From: Globodera rostochiensis
Lineage: Eukaryota; Nematoda; Chromadorea; Rhabditida; Heteroderidae
Length of the DNA stretch: 64,000 nucleotides
Reading direction: 5' to 3'
NCBI GenBank assembly: GCA_018350325.1
Contig: JAEVLN010000007.1
Span: 2,822,981 to 2,886,980 of the forward strand
Positions 21,609 through 32,700 of the stretch are shown here, piece after piece; within the stretch, counting starts at the first letter, position 1, and every line of letters begins with the position of its first letter. The translations under genes and the position numbers were made by a program. The notes below the pieces were generated by a model. The model made no database searches. It worked only from the letters and a program-made list of their open reading frames with translations, and was not told the DNA's origin.

Positions 21609-22390
21609 ATGTCCACCTTTCTCTTCTTGGCCGCAATTTGCTTGTTTGTGGCCGCTTCCATTCTGCTGGAGACGGGTCAGAAAAATTAGTTTTAAATTAA
21701 AAATTTGGCGCAATATTTCATCACTTTTCAGTGTGTGTGGTGACTATTAAATAAATCGAAATATTTTAACTTAAGTAGAGAATTCAGATGCATCGCCAAA
21801 AAACAAAAAACTCAAAAAAGGATCATCCAGTTCTGGCAAAGCTCAATCAACCCCAGGTAACAGTGCAAAATAGTTTAATTATTTATTTTTTTTTCAAATT
21901 AATTACCTATAGGAAAAGGAACATCAATTATTCGCCTTAAAATTTATTTAGCTACGATTATAAATAACAAATTTTGTAAAGTGCCAAAAGCAAACTCTTC
22001 GGCGGGGGGCATAAAGCATTTGCTGCCGGCAATGTCCGAGTGCACTCTCTCGTGGACGACCGATAGTGCGGACGTTCACTTTTTGGTGGGAGACGAAAAA
22101 GAGGCGAGTTTTGGGAATAGATTAAATAATTTTGGATTTATTTATGCTCAAATTCTTTTTTCTTAATTTTTTTGTTTGTTTGAATTTGAAGCCTCTGCCG
22201 GCACATAAAGCGATTCTGGTGAAAGCATCCAATGTTTTTGAGTGAATGTTCCGTTTTGACGAGGCAAATGCAAAGGCCGCCGCCGCTGGGACCGGTGCGT
22301 AAAATTAGTTAAAATTTTTTAAACAATTTTTAGGCTCTTCGGAAGAGATTACGCCCGTGAAGGTGACCGGCGTTTTGCTTTTATAAATTT
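21609..22390 (+). pseudogene. Signal-peptide exon spliced to a truncated BTB domain
   Basis: Exon 1 (21609-21675) encodes a hydrophobic signal-peptide-like start (MSTFLFLAAICLFVAAS). Exon 2 (21788-21856) encodes a Lys/Ser-rich linker (ASPKNKKLKKGSSSSGK). Exon 3 (21913-22103) joins in frame and corresponds to the 5' UTR, start and BTB beginning of the gene at 6957; the paralogue's ATG is GTG here ([28 protein letters not shown]). The same GC-AG intron follows (GAG|GCGAGT). Exon 4 (from 22192) reads PLPAHKAILVKASNVFE and then TGA at 22243-22245 where the intact paralogue continues; BTB sequence resumes to about 22310 and a further exon-like piece ends at about 22387. As spliced it would give a 126-residue exported protein with half a BTB fold. 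Whether it is expressed or a dead fusion cannot be told. Confidence 0.6.
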
Positions 22391-22875
22391 TCAACATTTT
22401 TGAACCGTTCAAACCTTTTTTCTTTTATTCTCATACCCTGATCGTTGTTCTCATATTGCTATACCAATTTTCATGTTACTTTATTCTCATAGCAGGCCAT
22501 TCATTTCACATAATTCGGATAAAAGTTTCTCAAAATTCTGACTTCTCATGTTTTTTTACTCTCTTGCCGATGTTTAATTTACATATTTGTAATAATTTTT
22601 ATCATATTTTTCACCCTTCTAATATGTACTTATGACTCTTGATGTTATTTTTCGTTGTTTTTATCAAGTTATACATTTGTCCTTATTTTCAAATCCATTC
22701 AATAAAGATGGCATGATGCCAAAAGAAATGAGTTTAGGGCGCGCCAACAAAATACCCACTCAGCCAAAAATCACAAAAACAAATTAACGACATTGTGCTT
22801 TCTGATTTAATTTAATTTATTAAAATACTCAGGCTTCTCATGTTTTTGGGCATTCGTTTGGCTTTGAAGTGCGCA
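22391..22875. other. Non-coding AT-rich stretch
   Basis: No coding signal; an AATAAAG word at about 22703 might serve as polyadenylation site for the preceding gene remnant. Confidence 0.3.
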
Positions 22876-22879
22876 AGTG

Positions 22880-23098
22880 TTGGACTTCCAAGAAAAGTTT
22901 TTGGGGCAATTTCACTGTGTATACAAAACGAAGGCTTCACTGGAGCGCCTGAAGAGTGCAAATAAGTGGTCGGAAGCGGAATTCGAGCGGATTAAAGCCC
23001 AAAGTGCAAAGGCAAAAAGCTTTATCGACAAATTGGTGGAGGAGAAAAAGATATCGAAAGAAGATTACGACATTGTGTATCGACCACCCCACACGTAA
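22880..23098 (+). CDS. Short charged helical coding fragment, unrecognised
   Basis: An open stretch of about 72 residues, rich in Lys/Glu/Ala (NKWSEAEFERIKAQSAKAKS, LVEEKKISKEDYDIVYRP), with coding-like composition, ending at TAA 23096-23098. No ATG starts the frame, so it would be a terminal exon of a larger or broken gene. The heptad-like pattern suggests a helix; no family is recognised. Confidence 0.35.
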   Translation: MDFQEKFLGQFHCVYKTKASLERLKSANKWSEAEFERIKAQSAKAKSFIDKLVEEKKISKEDYDIVYRPPHT

Positions 23099-23588
23099 AC
23101 AGCATCTGGTATATTCTTTTTTTTTTTCCTTATTTTTGACCAAAAATCCCCAGGTCTCTCTTAGGGTCTGTAGGTTCGAACGGCGCCCGATTCGTTCCCT
23201 TTTACAAAAACTCCAAGAAAAAGCCAGCTTCGATTCTACGACTCGAAGCCCATTAAAATTTTTTCGATTTTTGTTGAAAATGGGGAGGGGAAGGGGAGGG
23301 GATTTTGTTTGACCAATTTTCGAATGCGGGTTAAGAATTCAACAGACGCAAAACGGAGCTCGAGTTAAATTCATTTGGGTTGCAATCGGGGATTGACGTT
23401 TTGCAGAGAATCCGTTTTGATTTTATCCCCATTTTTCTTATTTTCAATGTTTAAGGAACAGTGTATACCCCTCAAATGCGCTCGGGGGATTCCAATTCAT
23501 CAGAAATACACTGGCGCCATTGGTCAAAGAACACGGGTTGGAGAACGTTCCTTTCAGCCCTAAAGTTCAGGTGAAACGATTATTTAAA
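23099..23588. other. Spacer, nothing recognised
   Basis: No supported gene or repeat in this interval. Confidence 0.3.
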
Positions 23589-25212
23589 CTAGAGTTGGCC
23601 GGGACCGGGATTTTTGGGAAAAATCGGGACCGGGATTGACCGGGACCATGAAAGCCGGGATCGGGATCGGGACCAGCATCTCGAACCGGGACCGGGATCG
23701 GGACCGGGATTTTGCCTTTTCAAAAACCGGGACCGGGAAACGGGAAAAACCGGGACTGGCAAATAAAATTTTTTTTTTGTAATGATCAAAGGTGAAACCA
23801 AAATTTTTTTTATTATTCAAAATCATCTTCCTTGTTGTCTTCAAAATCGATTGTCTCATCAGAATTTTTGAGAATTCAGCTTTCTGGAGGGGGGGGGGGG
23901 TCGGCGGTGCCGATAGGCGCCGCCGGAGAAAATTTTGAATTTTTGACTTAATTTGTTAAGAAATTTGCACCTACCCTATGGTTTTGTGAGTTCAGTTCAA
24001 CCAAAAAATAAAATGAAAATTGTGAAATGTTATCTAAAATATTTTTTAAAAATTGAAAAAAGTTTAAAAAAATTTTTAGAATTGTTTACGCCATCATAAA
24101 CAGGGCTGCACGAAAACAGGATTTTTCATTTTCGAAAACGAAAACGAACTATCGGCAGTGCCGAACCACCCACCACCCTTCAAAAAAGCATTTTTGAAGA
24201 TTCCTTAAGAAAAATAACCATAAAAAGGCCATATTTTTGATCCGATGCCCTAGAGTTGGCACCTCTGCAAATACAGGGGGAGTCGGCGGTGCCGATAGGC
24301 GCCGCCGAGAAATTTTTTAAATTTGATTGGTTTTTTGTTATGAAAATTGATCCAAAAATTCATAATTTTTCTTAGGTTTTGAATGAAAATTAAGAAAAAA
24401 GCATACGATTTGTGTAAGTTATAAAGGAAAATTCGAAATATTTATTTTTAAAGGTGTAAAACAATTTTAAAACCTATTTAAATTGTTTTTAAGAACAAAT
24501 TTTTGCACGAAAGATTCAAAAAGAGAGTCGCAGGTCCGGGGAATCGAACCTGACAAATGATAATCTGAATGACCTCAACACTAACCACTACACCACCACG
24601 TATCATGGTGTCAAACACTAGATTACCTCCCATAAAATTAAAATTATCTGCAAAAGTCCATTCTTTAGCGGTGTACTTTTTTTCGATTTTTTCGTAAAAT
24701 TTTTCATTTTCGAAAACGAAAACGAAACGAAAAATCTATTTTTTATTTTCGAAAACGAAAACGAAAAGAAAAAAAAATTCTAGGACGAAAACGAAACACG
24801 AAAACGAAACCCAAAAAACCACGAAAACGACGAAAAACACGAAAACGAAACGAAATTTCGTGCAGCCCTGATCATAAATGTTAAGAGAAACTAGGAAAAA
24901 ATCATTTACACGGTCGGAGATATGAACCCCGACACCAACCACACTTAAAATGTACCCAACACTCACCACTAGACTACCACCAAGCATACTTTGGTGCCCA
25001 AAAAACTCATCCTTAGTGGTGTACTTTTTTCCCGGTTAGTCCCGGTGCGACCGGGACCGGGACCGGGATTTCGCCTTTTCAAAAACCGAGACCGGGATCG
25101 GGATCGGGATTACCATTTTTAAAAAACCGGGACCGGGATCGGGATCGGGATTCAAAAAACCGGGAATTTCCCGACCGGTCCCGGCCGGGATCCCGATCCC
25201 GGCCAACTCTAG
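23589..25212. mobile_element. Foldback element with CCGGGACCGGGAT words
   Basis: Begins CTAGAGTTGGCCGGGA at 23589 and ends with the reverse complement TCCCGGCC-AACTCTAG (25197-25212). Both ends consist of many short words of the type CCGGGACCGGGATCGGG (23600-23760 and 25025-25200). It contains two hairpin motifs (23901 and, inside the nested element, 24283), a tRNA-like module on the minus strand (24916-24976) and a complete nested hAT-like element. I found no clear target duplication. Confidence 0.7.
24101..24870. mobile_element. Non-autonomous hAT-like element, 770 bp, 8-bp TSD
   Basis: TIRs CAGGGCTGCACGAAA / TTTCGTGCAGCCCTG with the 8-bp direct repeat ATCATAAA on both sides (24093-24100 and 24871-24878), as expected for hAT transposons. 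Subterminal parts are built from GAAAACGAAAACGA words. It carries a hairpin motif (24283-24308) and a minus-strand tRNA-like module (B box at 24540-24550, A box at 24581-24591). No transposase is encoded. Confidence 0.8.
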
Positions 25213-25806
25213 TTACGAGTTACGAATTTTTGATAATAACGAGTTACGGATTTTGCAAAAAATCCGTAATTTTTTCGTAATTTTGTTTTCTGAGGCGGGG
25301 GAGGGGTCGGCGGTGCCGATAGGCGCCGCTGAGAAAATTTTGAATTTCTGACTCAATTTGTTAACAGTAATTTTGAATATTTGGAAAGAAAATTGGTCGG
25401 GATTTATTAATTTTCGGGAGGGCCTCCTCGGTAAAACTCCAACCCGTTGACCTTTTTCAAAATTTTTTTGGAATAACTTTCCAATTTTCTTAACAAAATA
25501 TCATTAAAATCTTCAAAAAAAACTGCCATATTTTGGAAATTTGGTTGTAAATCATTTAACAAATTGAATTAAAAATTTCTTGGCTGGCGCCTATCGGCAC
25601 CGCCGACTCCCTCCCCTCCCCGCCTCAGAGCACATCCCTGTTCTTGACTGCCGGATTGATTGTTACCGATCTGAGAAAGAAATTGTCGCCCGAAAATAAA
25701 AAAATTTTTGGAAAATTACGAGTTACGGATTACTTAAAATTACGTGGTTTTTGGCAGTTACGGATTACGAGTTACGAATTTTTTTGATAGTTACGAGCAC
25801 CCCTGG
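25213..25806. mobile_element. Partial hAT-like element with GAGTTACGAATT words
   Basis: Both flanks carry words such as ACGAGTTACGGATT; the right end, read on the minus strand, is CAGGGGTGCTCGTAACT at 25806, a typical hAT-type terminus. Two hairpin motifs (25307, 25582) lie inside. The expected left terminus is not seen, perhaps because the preceding foldback interrupts it. Confidence 0.5.
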
Positions 25807-27030
25807 AATGGACGGGCAAAATACGTCGGGTAAACAAAGACGCCAGAACAAGGCACAAAAGGATCAGAGATGGGGAAAAATGGTGAGAATGAATGGATAA
25901 ACATTGCCGGGGGGACAATTTCGAAATATGTTCAGGAGGACGATGCTGATCCCCGGAGTGGAGATGGGCAAAGAGATAACCCCCCAAAAATTGTGCACAA
26001 AGTGATGATTGCGGGCAAAAGAAAAACGGTGGAGCGCAACGAAAATTGTTCGCTGATCCTCGGTGAAAGTGGCGGGGAAATTGCCCCCCCCCCCCGAAAT
26101 GATACGGGGACAAATTGATGATGTGGGAAAATGAAAGAAAAAGCCTTAGTCCGGAATCCCCGATTTGCTCTATAAAATCCTGTTCGTTATGAAAAATTGC
26201 CATTACAATGACTTTTTTGGACCCCTTGATGCCATTACAATGCCATTTCCTAGAAGCCGTTTGCCATTTTTCTCGAAGGTGATCTGAGCTCCCTGGGGGG
26301 ACCCTTTTGGGCTGAAATCAAAATAATTTTTAATCCAAAATTTCATCAAAATGAATTTATTTTGACTTTTAATGGTAAGGGAAGAGTTTATGATACTGAG
26401 GTGGCCCCCTAGAAAGCGCTTTTTTAATTTCCAAAATGTTCTAATAACTAAATTGATTTTTCCTGGGGCATTCTCAAAGAAAATTACTTCGAAAAAGTCA
26501 ACTTTCTAGAAACGTGCTTTCTGTTTTCAACTAACCACAGTACTCTGCTTCCATCCCCTCTTTTCCACCCATTTGCCCCCTCCTTATTTTCCGCGGTCAA
26601 TCACACGTAATTTAATTTTTTACCCCAATCGATGTCCTCATCAGAGAATTTTTGTGTGCATAACAGGCACTGGCTGACAAACAAAGTCCATTTGACTGAC
26701 CATTTCTATTTCTCATTTATTTTGTTTTGTTACATTCAGCACAATTGTTCCAGTATTTTTGACCAATTTTCTTAACAATATCGCTGACTTTAAAAAAATT
26801 GCCCGAGGCTTCTCAAAAGCTTCAAAGAATACCGTATTTTAAAATTTTAGTTGCAAATCTCACAACTGAGTAAAAATTTAAAATGACGACGCCTATCGGC
26901 CCCTGAAGTGAAGCAGAATTCTTAAAAATTATTTTTTGAAAATTCCTTTACAAAAACGGAAAATGAATGCCTGAAAATCCTTCTTCTTTAAGAATTTAGA
27001 ATAATAGTTCATCAGGAAGAATATTCATAA
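25807..27030. other. Mostly non-coding; weak open frames at 25808-26118
   Basis: A possible exon (MDGQNTSGKQRRQNKAQ, from 25808, with donor ATG|GTGAGA) overlaps a second frame from 25870; neither shows a family signature and the latter crosses a C-run. A degenerate hairpin motif is at 26885-26905. The remainder is spacer. Confidence 0.3.
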
Positions 27031-27032
27031 AA

Positions 27033-27219
27033 ATGGGATCATCTTCATCATCATTAGAATATCTATCACCTGCGGAGTGGACATCAGTCACTCCCTGTGG
27101 CTGCGGTTGCGAGCATTATCGTGCCGTTAAAATGGAATTGCCTGCTCACCCAATGCAACTCCTTCACCTAATTGGGAGTATTCATCCAGTTCTTGCTCCG
27201 ATTAAATTACTCAATTCAC
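27033..27219 (+). CDS. Possible first exon, Cys-rich, unrecognised
   Basis: ATG-initiated frame of 62 residues (MGSSSSSLEYLSPAEWTSV, PCGCGCEHYRAVKMELP) ending at a GTTAGC donor. It could be the first exon of the gene at 27907-30601, but the phase does not join directly, so another exon, possibly at the N gap, would be needed. Confidence 0.3.
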
Positions 27220-27372
27220 CGGTTAGCTGCAAAAAGTATTTAATAATTACAAAAATTGTTTTACAAAAGTTGGCGACGCACCACGCGGTTTTGGTTTATT
27301 TTGTCTGTGGCGCGTGAGTAGTGTACGGACCTCTTTCTTGATCACTTTCTTGATCGCTTTGAACTATTTTGG

Positions 27373-27382
27373 NNNNNNNNNN
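27373..27382. other. Assembly gap (10 N)
   Basis: Ten N followed by a 14-bp C run. Sequence around it should be treated as draft. Confidence 1.
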
Positions 27383-27906
27383 CCCCCCCCCCCCCTATTT
27401 TCTCCTAATCGTAAACACCACTCTCTCCAGCTCCAGAGAGAACATTGGCGAATGAAAAGGAAAAAGGAACTTTTGTTGGGCAATGGATTTGCTAAAAAGA
27501 CGGAGGGGTCGAAAATGGGCTAATTCTCCGATGATAGGCAGGGACGGAGGGAGCTCGGCACATTTGTTCTCCATGTGTTCGTTGTTTTCTTTACCGTCCA
27601 TCCCATCCATTCTCTGCCGTAACAGTCAGTCCTGGGGGGAGGGGAGGGGGGGGGGAACGATTGATCATCGCATTATATCATTAGAAGATCGTCCGTCACT
27701 CGCATTACTTGGCCTTTCATTCTCTCAGCAGCAGATGTATGCTTTTGTCACCTTTTCGGTTGTTTGTCCGCGGGGACATGGGCGGGGGGCAGGGATTTAG
27801 GCGTATGTATGTCTAGGGCGAGCTTAGCTTAGGTTGGCTTCGACATTGGGCTCGGGTGGAACTGATGAGTGTGTACAACGGCAACATGCAATTTTATGTC
27901 CTTCAG

Positions 27907-30601
27907 CTGGGACAGCTGCGGTTGCGAATCTGGCATTGTGCTGCGCGACTCAGCTGAGCGTGACGACGCGTCGCGCAACGTCGACTTGCTTGAAGCGGCG
28001 TTTGGTGGTGGGGAATTGGCAATCAAACCGAAAGGAGTGGCGGCGGACGGAGGGCTGGACACTGCGGGGACTACGCCGGTGCAAAGGTCGGCTGCATTCA
28101 TTTTATTTTATATGACTGTTAATTTTTTTTTGGATAAAAAAATGATTGAATTCCGCTGCATCCAAAAGCATTCCCTTCCATGAGTTCATACAATTCAAAT
28201 TATTATTATTTTCAAGGACATTTTAGGGCAATAGCCGGATTTCAACTTTTTCATTAAGGGACTTTGAACAATTGGGGAATGAGTCTTAACACCCGTCGCT
28301 TTCCGTTTGCTTTCTGCTTTAATAAATAAAGTCTAGTCCCAATCCATCTTTCTTATCTTCGAGACTTTTGTCGGATATCCTTCGACTGGTCGGCTTTATT
28401 TGAAAGGGATATGAAGCGGGTGAAGTTGGAGATTGGGCGCTTTTCCCTGGGGATCAATTAGCAAATTGTGTGGAAGGGGACAACAAAACTCGGGCGGTTG
28501 TGAAAGCTCTGGGACGGACGCATTGACGTCAACGGCACGACACATAAATAATTCCCAAGCCGAGGGTAGAAAATGAGAGAGTATGGCTATCCAAACTGAA
28601 AAATTAATGCCAAAGATAGGCGGAGGAGAAAAGATTGGGGAGCGAAAATTTTGAATTGAGAGAAATTGTGAAAAATGCGGAAATTTGCATATGGTTGACA
28701 AGTTAAAAGTTCTTTCAGCAAAGATGCCTTTCCGACTCACTTCCGTTCGATGCCCATCGATTTCTCGGCACTGCGAAATTCAGAGCTTTTATTGAATGAG
28801 CATTTGTCGGGAGGAGACGATGTGCCGACTCCGATCGGTTCTCTGAAAGAGTCAGGCCACGGTGCCATTCTGATGGATGCGCACTTGGCGGTGGCTCGAG
28901 ACAGCCATCAGTCGCAGCAATCGCTGGAGAACGACCAGGCGGGCGCTCATCAGGGAGCCTTTCGCCGTGTGTTGCGCCGAACTCGAAGAAACTCGAACAG
29001 TGCCAATGGCGTTGGCTTAATTCCCCCCGTGGCTGCCCAAACAATTTCCCCGCCGAGCGTTGGGCTGGGCGAAAAGCGTCGCTGGGGAGATGCCCTCATC
29101 CCCGAACAACAACCGCAGCAGCTAATATCTCAAATGGCAATGTCCGCGCTGCCGATCGCTGCACGCACACGCGGCAGTCTGATGGGTGCATCCTCAGGCG
29201 GTGGAACAGGTAGGGTTGGGGGGAATCAAAACGGACTCCAAAGCGACCCCTAAATGGACACGGTTTCAAACCAATCAACACAAAGTCCTTTTTTACCCTT
29301 CAAACTTAATCCACCAAAGAAGCCCCTCCCCTTCACACTTTTTGTGGTATAATGGAGCGATGATTGGGCTAAATGGGGGCATTCCACCATTCAAACATTC
29401 GTCCCCCCCCCCGTTTTGGATAATAATGGGGGGGGGGGGGGGAAGTTGTGGGCTGATGTAGCAGAGACCTTTGCTCCCTCGCAAACAAATTTAATTGCAG
29501 CCTCTCTCTTTGTGCAGTAACAACAAAAATGGCGGAGGGGGGGGGAATAAATTACGCAAAATGGATGAAAACTTATACACCCTCATTCGAATGAAATAGT
29601 CATTGTAAGAATTCGAAAGTCGGGCCTTCTCTGGTTGGGGTTAGGGTTGGCCTTAGTTCTCTGAGCCATTTAAATTTACCCTTCAGGGGATGTCAATAAT
29701 CTCGCCGCTTTGGGCAACGAATTTCCGCGTACCGTACTTACTGCTGCCCGGCGAACTCGCGTGCGCGTGCTGTATTCGTCGCAACAGAACCGGCAGACTC
29801 CGATGGTCACACAGCAGCAGCAAAACGGACGTCGGGGACAAGTGGTGCCGGCACTTGGCCAGTCGCCGCCAGCTATGCTTTTGGTGACAAACAAACGGGG
29901 ACGGCATTCTTCTAAGAGCAGCAACTCACCGCAACGCCCGTCGCTGAACTTTGACAAAATGCGAAAGGTACGACGAAAGGGGGAACTGAAGAAGAAGAAG
30001 AAGAAGAAGGTTGTGGAGAAAGAAGAGGAGGCTATTAAGGACGAAAAGGGAAAGGGTCGGTTGGGACGAACGGAAGAAGAGACGGACGGGAAAGAAGTGG
30101 AAGAAGCATAAGGGAAGGAGGGAGGGAATTGAAGAAGGAAAATGAGCGTACAATAAGGAAAAGGAACAAAGCGAATGGGAATAGCAAATTTATGAACCAA
30201 ACAAACTTCCAATAATCTGATCAAAATGGGTAATGAGTGTGTGGAACGGACCTTAAGCCAGAGAAAAATGCCTCAAAAACGTTTCTTACCTTTCTTTAGG
30301 TGCTGAAATCGATAAACACATTTACTGCATTTAAAAGTCTATTAATGTTTGTGCGATTGTTTTAAAACATTTGGCTCTGTGTCTTAAGGTCCATTTTTTT
30401 TTGAGGTTGTTTTGTTATTGTTGTAGTAATTTCGTTATCTTTTGCTGTTTAAAAGCCTCGTGTAACATCTATCTTATTTTGGCACTCAAATGGATGCTTC
30501 GTGCTATTCCCCCATTATTGCAGAGAATGCTCAACGGAGGCGGGGATGCTAATGGTCCGTCCTATGGGGGAGGTGGCTTCGCAACGGCCGGAGATGAATG
30601 A
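27907..30601 (+). CDS. Unrecognised multi-exon Ser/Gln/Arg-rich protein (partial 5')
   Basis: Four exons join in consistent phase: 27907-28086 (WDSCGCESGIVLRDSAE...), 28719-29209 (KDAFPTHFRSMPIDFSALR..., RRVLRRTRRNSNSANG), 29687-29967 (EFPRTVLTAARRTRVRVLYS, QQQQNGRRGQ, RPSLNFDKMRK) and 30524-30601 (RMLNGGGDANGPSYGGGG, stop TGA). The first of these needs an upstream exon. The protein is basic and low in hydrophobic segments, with Gln- and Gly-rich stretches, so a soluble regulatory or RNA/DNA-associated protein is possible. If the third intron is retained the frame continues into a Lys/Glu-rich tail (about 47 residues, poly-Lys) to 30111. No known family is recognised. Intron 2 (29210-29686) contains long G and C runs. 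Confidence 0.55.
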
Positions 30602-31106
30602 GCGAAGGGACGGTGGGAATGCTGCGAGGTCGCTGGGTCGGTTGCATCATCTTCAGTCTGAATGGTCTCTCGAAAATGCATTTCGTCGGACAGATCGAAC
30701 ATTACGGACGAGTCCGACCCCCCCCCCCATATTCCCCTGCTGCTGGTGCATTAAACAGAAACCCCCCCCCCTCCCCTCAGCTACTGTAAGGGTCGCTCGC
30801 ATGTTAAGGACGAATCTGTAGCGGGCCAAAAACTTACTGTAACTGCGACCTCTCATCACTGAAAAGCCAAAACGTTCTCATCTCAACTCTCTGCCCGTTT
30901 ATGCATTTGCTCTTTGTATTGCATCCAAATTGTGTTTAATTGTGCCCTACTGTAAGCGGCCGGAGTCCTCTCCTCATCCAATTTCATCAACCTAAACTAC
31001 CTGATTGAATTCATTTGTTGTTTTATCATTTCTTAGCTTATGCTGCCCACGCCCATCTACGTAATTAGAAGGTTTGCTTAATACGTTGCTTCCGTCTCTG
31101 ACTCGG
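30602..31106. other. 3' flank with C runs
   Basis: C-rich runs at 30718-30729 and 30762-30776; otherwise no features recognised. Confidence 0.3.
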
Positions 31107-31171
31107 CTTCTCTCCCCTCCACTCCCCTCCCCTCCCTCCCCTCCCCTCCCCTCCCCTCCCCTCCCCTCCCC
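31107..31171. repeat. (CTCCC)n tract
   Basis: About 13 copies of CTCCC-type pentamers, continuous with the pyrimidine-rich region downstream. Confidence 0.85.
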
Positions 31172-31299
31172 GCCCGGCTCTCTCTCTCTCAATAACTCAA
31201 TACCGTTTACTCTCTCCCATTCCCTAATTGCCCTTTTCTCTTGAAATTATTTGGGGTGAGGGAGAAGGCAAGTGGTTGGCATTTTTGAGTGGTCTTGCC

Positions 31300-32074
31300 C
31301 TCCCTCTCTCCCTCCCCTTCCCCCCCCCTTCCCCCCTCCCCCTCCCCCCCCGTTCCCCCCCCCCCTTCCCCTCCCTCTCCCTCTCCCTCTCCCTCCTCCC
31401 TCTCCTCTCCCTCTCCCTCTCCTCTCCCTCTCCCTCTCCCTCTCCCTCTCCCTCCCTCTCCCTTCCCTCTCCCTCTCCCTCTCCCTCTCCCTCTCCCTCT
31501 CCCTCTCCCTCTCCCTCTCCCTTCCCTCTCCCTCTCCCTCTCCCTCTCCCTCTCCCTCTCCCTCTCCCTCTCCCTCTCCCTTCCCTCTCCCTCTCCCTCT
31601 CCCTCTCCCTCTCCCTCTCCCTCTCCCTCTCCCTCTCCCTTCCCTCTCCCTCTCCCTCTCCCTCTCCCTCTCCCTCTCCCTCTCCCTCTCCCTCTCCCTT
31701 CCCTCTCCCTCTCCCTCTCCCTCTCCCTCTCCCTCTCCCTCTCCCTCTCCCTCTCCCTTCCCTCTCCCTCTCCCTCTCCCTCTCCCTCTCCCTCTCCCTC
31801 TCCCTCTCCCTCTCCCTTCCCTCTCCCTCTCCCTCTCCCTCTCCCTCTCCCTCTCCCTCCTCCCTCTCCCTCTCCCCTCCCTCTCCCTCTCCCTCTCCTC
31901 TCCCTCTCCCTCTCCCTCTCCCTCTCCCTCTCCCTTCCCTCTCCCTCTCCCTCTCCCTCTCCCTCTCCCTCTCCCTCTCCCTCTCCCTCTCCCTTCCCTC
32001 TCCCTCTCCCTCTCCCTCTCCCTCTCCCTCTCCCTCTCCCTCTCCCTCTCCCTTCCCTCTCCCTCTCCCTCCAT
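31300..32074. repeat. (CCCTCT)n satellite with 59-bp higher-order period
   Basis: Nearly 800 bp of pure pyrimidine on the plus strand. The hexamer CCCTCT is interrupted by CCCTTCCC at a steady spacing of about 59 bp (31461, 31520, 31579, 31638, 31697, 31756, 31815 and again later), i.e. nine hexamers plus five bases per higher-order unit. Because no stop codon can arise, long frames (near 300 residues, both strands) are open by composition and are not genes. Confidence 0.95.
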
Positions 32075-32700
32075 CTACCTCTTCCCCAATCGTTCATCCA
32101 TATTGGCGGCTATCGTGAACTGTGTCGACTTGCTCAATTTGACGATGATATTTCGTGCGGCGTGGCGTTTGTGTTAATGCTCTCTCTTATGTGACTTTGT
32201 CTTAATGCATCCGCTTTTGGCCCGGCCCTCCTCGACCTTAGCGAGCAGTCCTCCGTCCCCCATTCTCGCCCATAATCCCTACGCCATTCCTCGAGCGCGC
32301 GTCACGATTCCCGCAAATTGGATTGATCAATTGACCCTACTTACAAATTAGCCTCCCCCCCCCGTCAGTGTTTTGTGCTGACTCTCTTTACAATCACCGA
32401 CTATTCTTTACTAAACTACTTATTATGTACGTACTTACCTCCGAGTCCGACCCGTCAAGCGAATACTCACTCATCTCTTCTTCATTACCATTACTCTCCG
32501 GGTCTTCCACCCCAATTTTTCTTTACCTTCTCTTAATATGGCTTTAACTTTGATCTTCTCCGCTTCCTGTTCATTCCTTTCACTAACTTTTAATTGCATA
32601 GCACACTTACTTTATTGCCCCATCGACTTCGTTCTCGGACATGTGCCAAACACTGAGGGGGCCGAGGGGTGCAGGGTTAGGCCATCCATCCGCTTTTGAT
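32075..32700. other. Spacer between two polypyrimidine satellites
   Basis: Pyrimidine-biased unique sequence; no supported gene. Confidence 0.3.

Noticed and set aside
31207..32194. Open frames of about 275-301 residues on both strands (Arg/Gly/Glu or Ser/Pro/Leu-rich)
   Set aside because: They lie wholly in the CCCTCT satellite, where no stop codon can occur; several overlapping frames are open at once.
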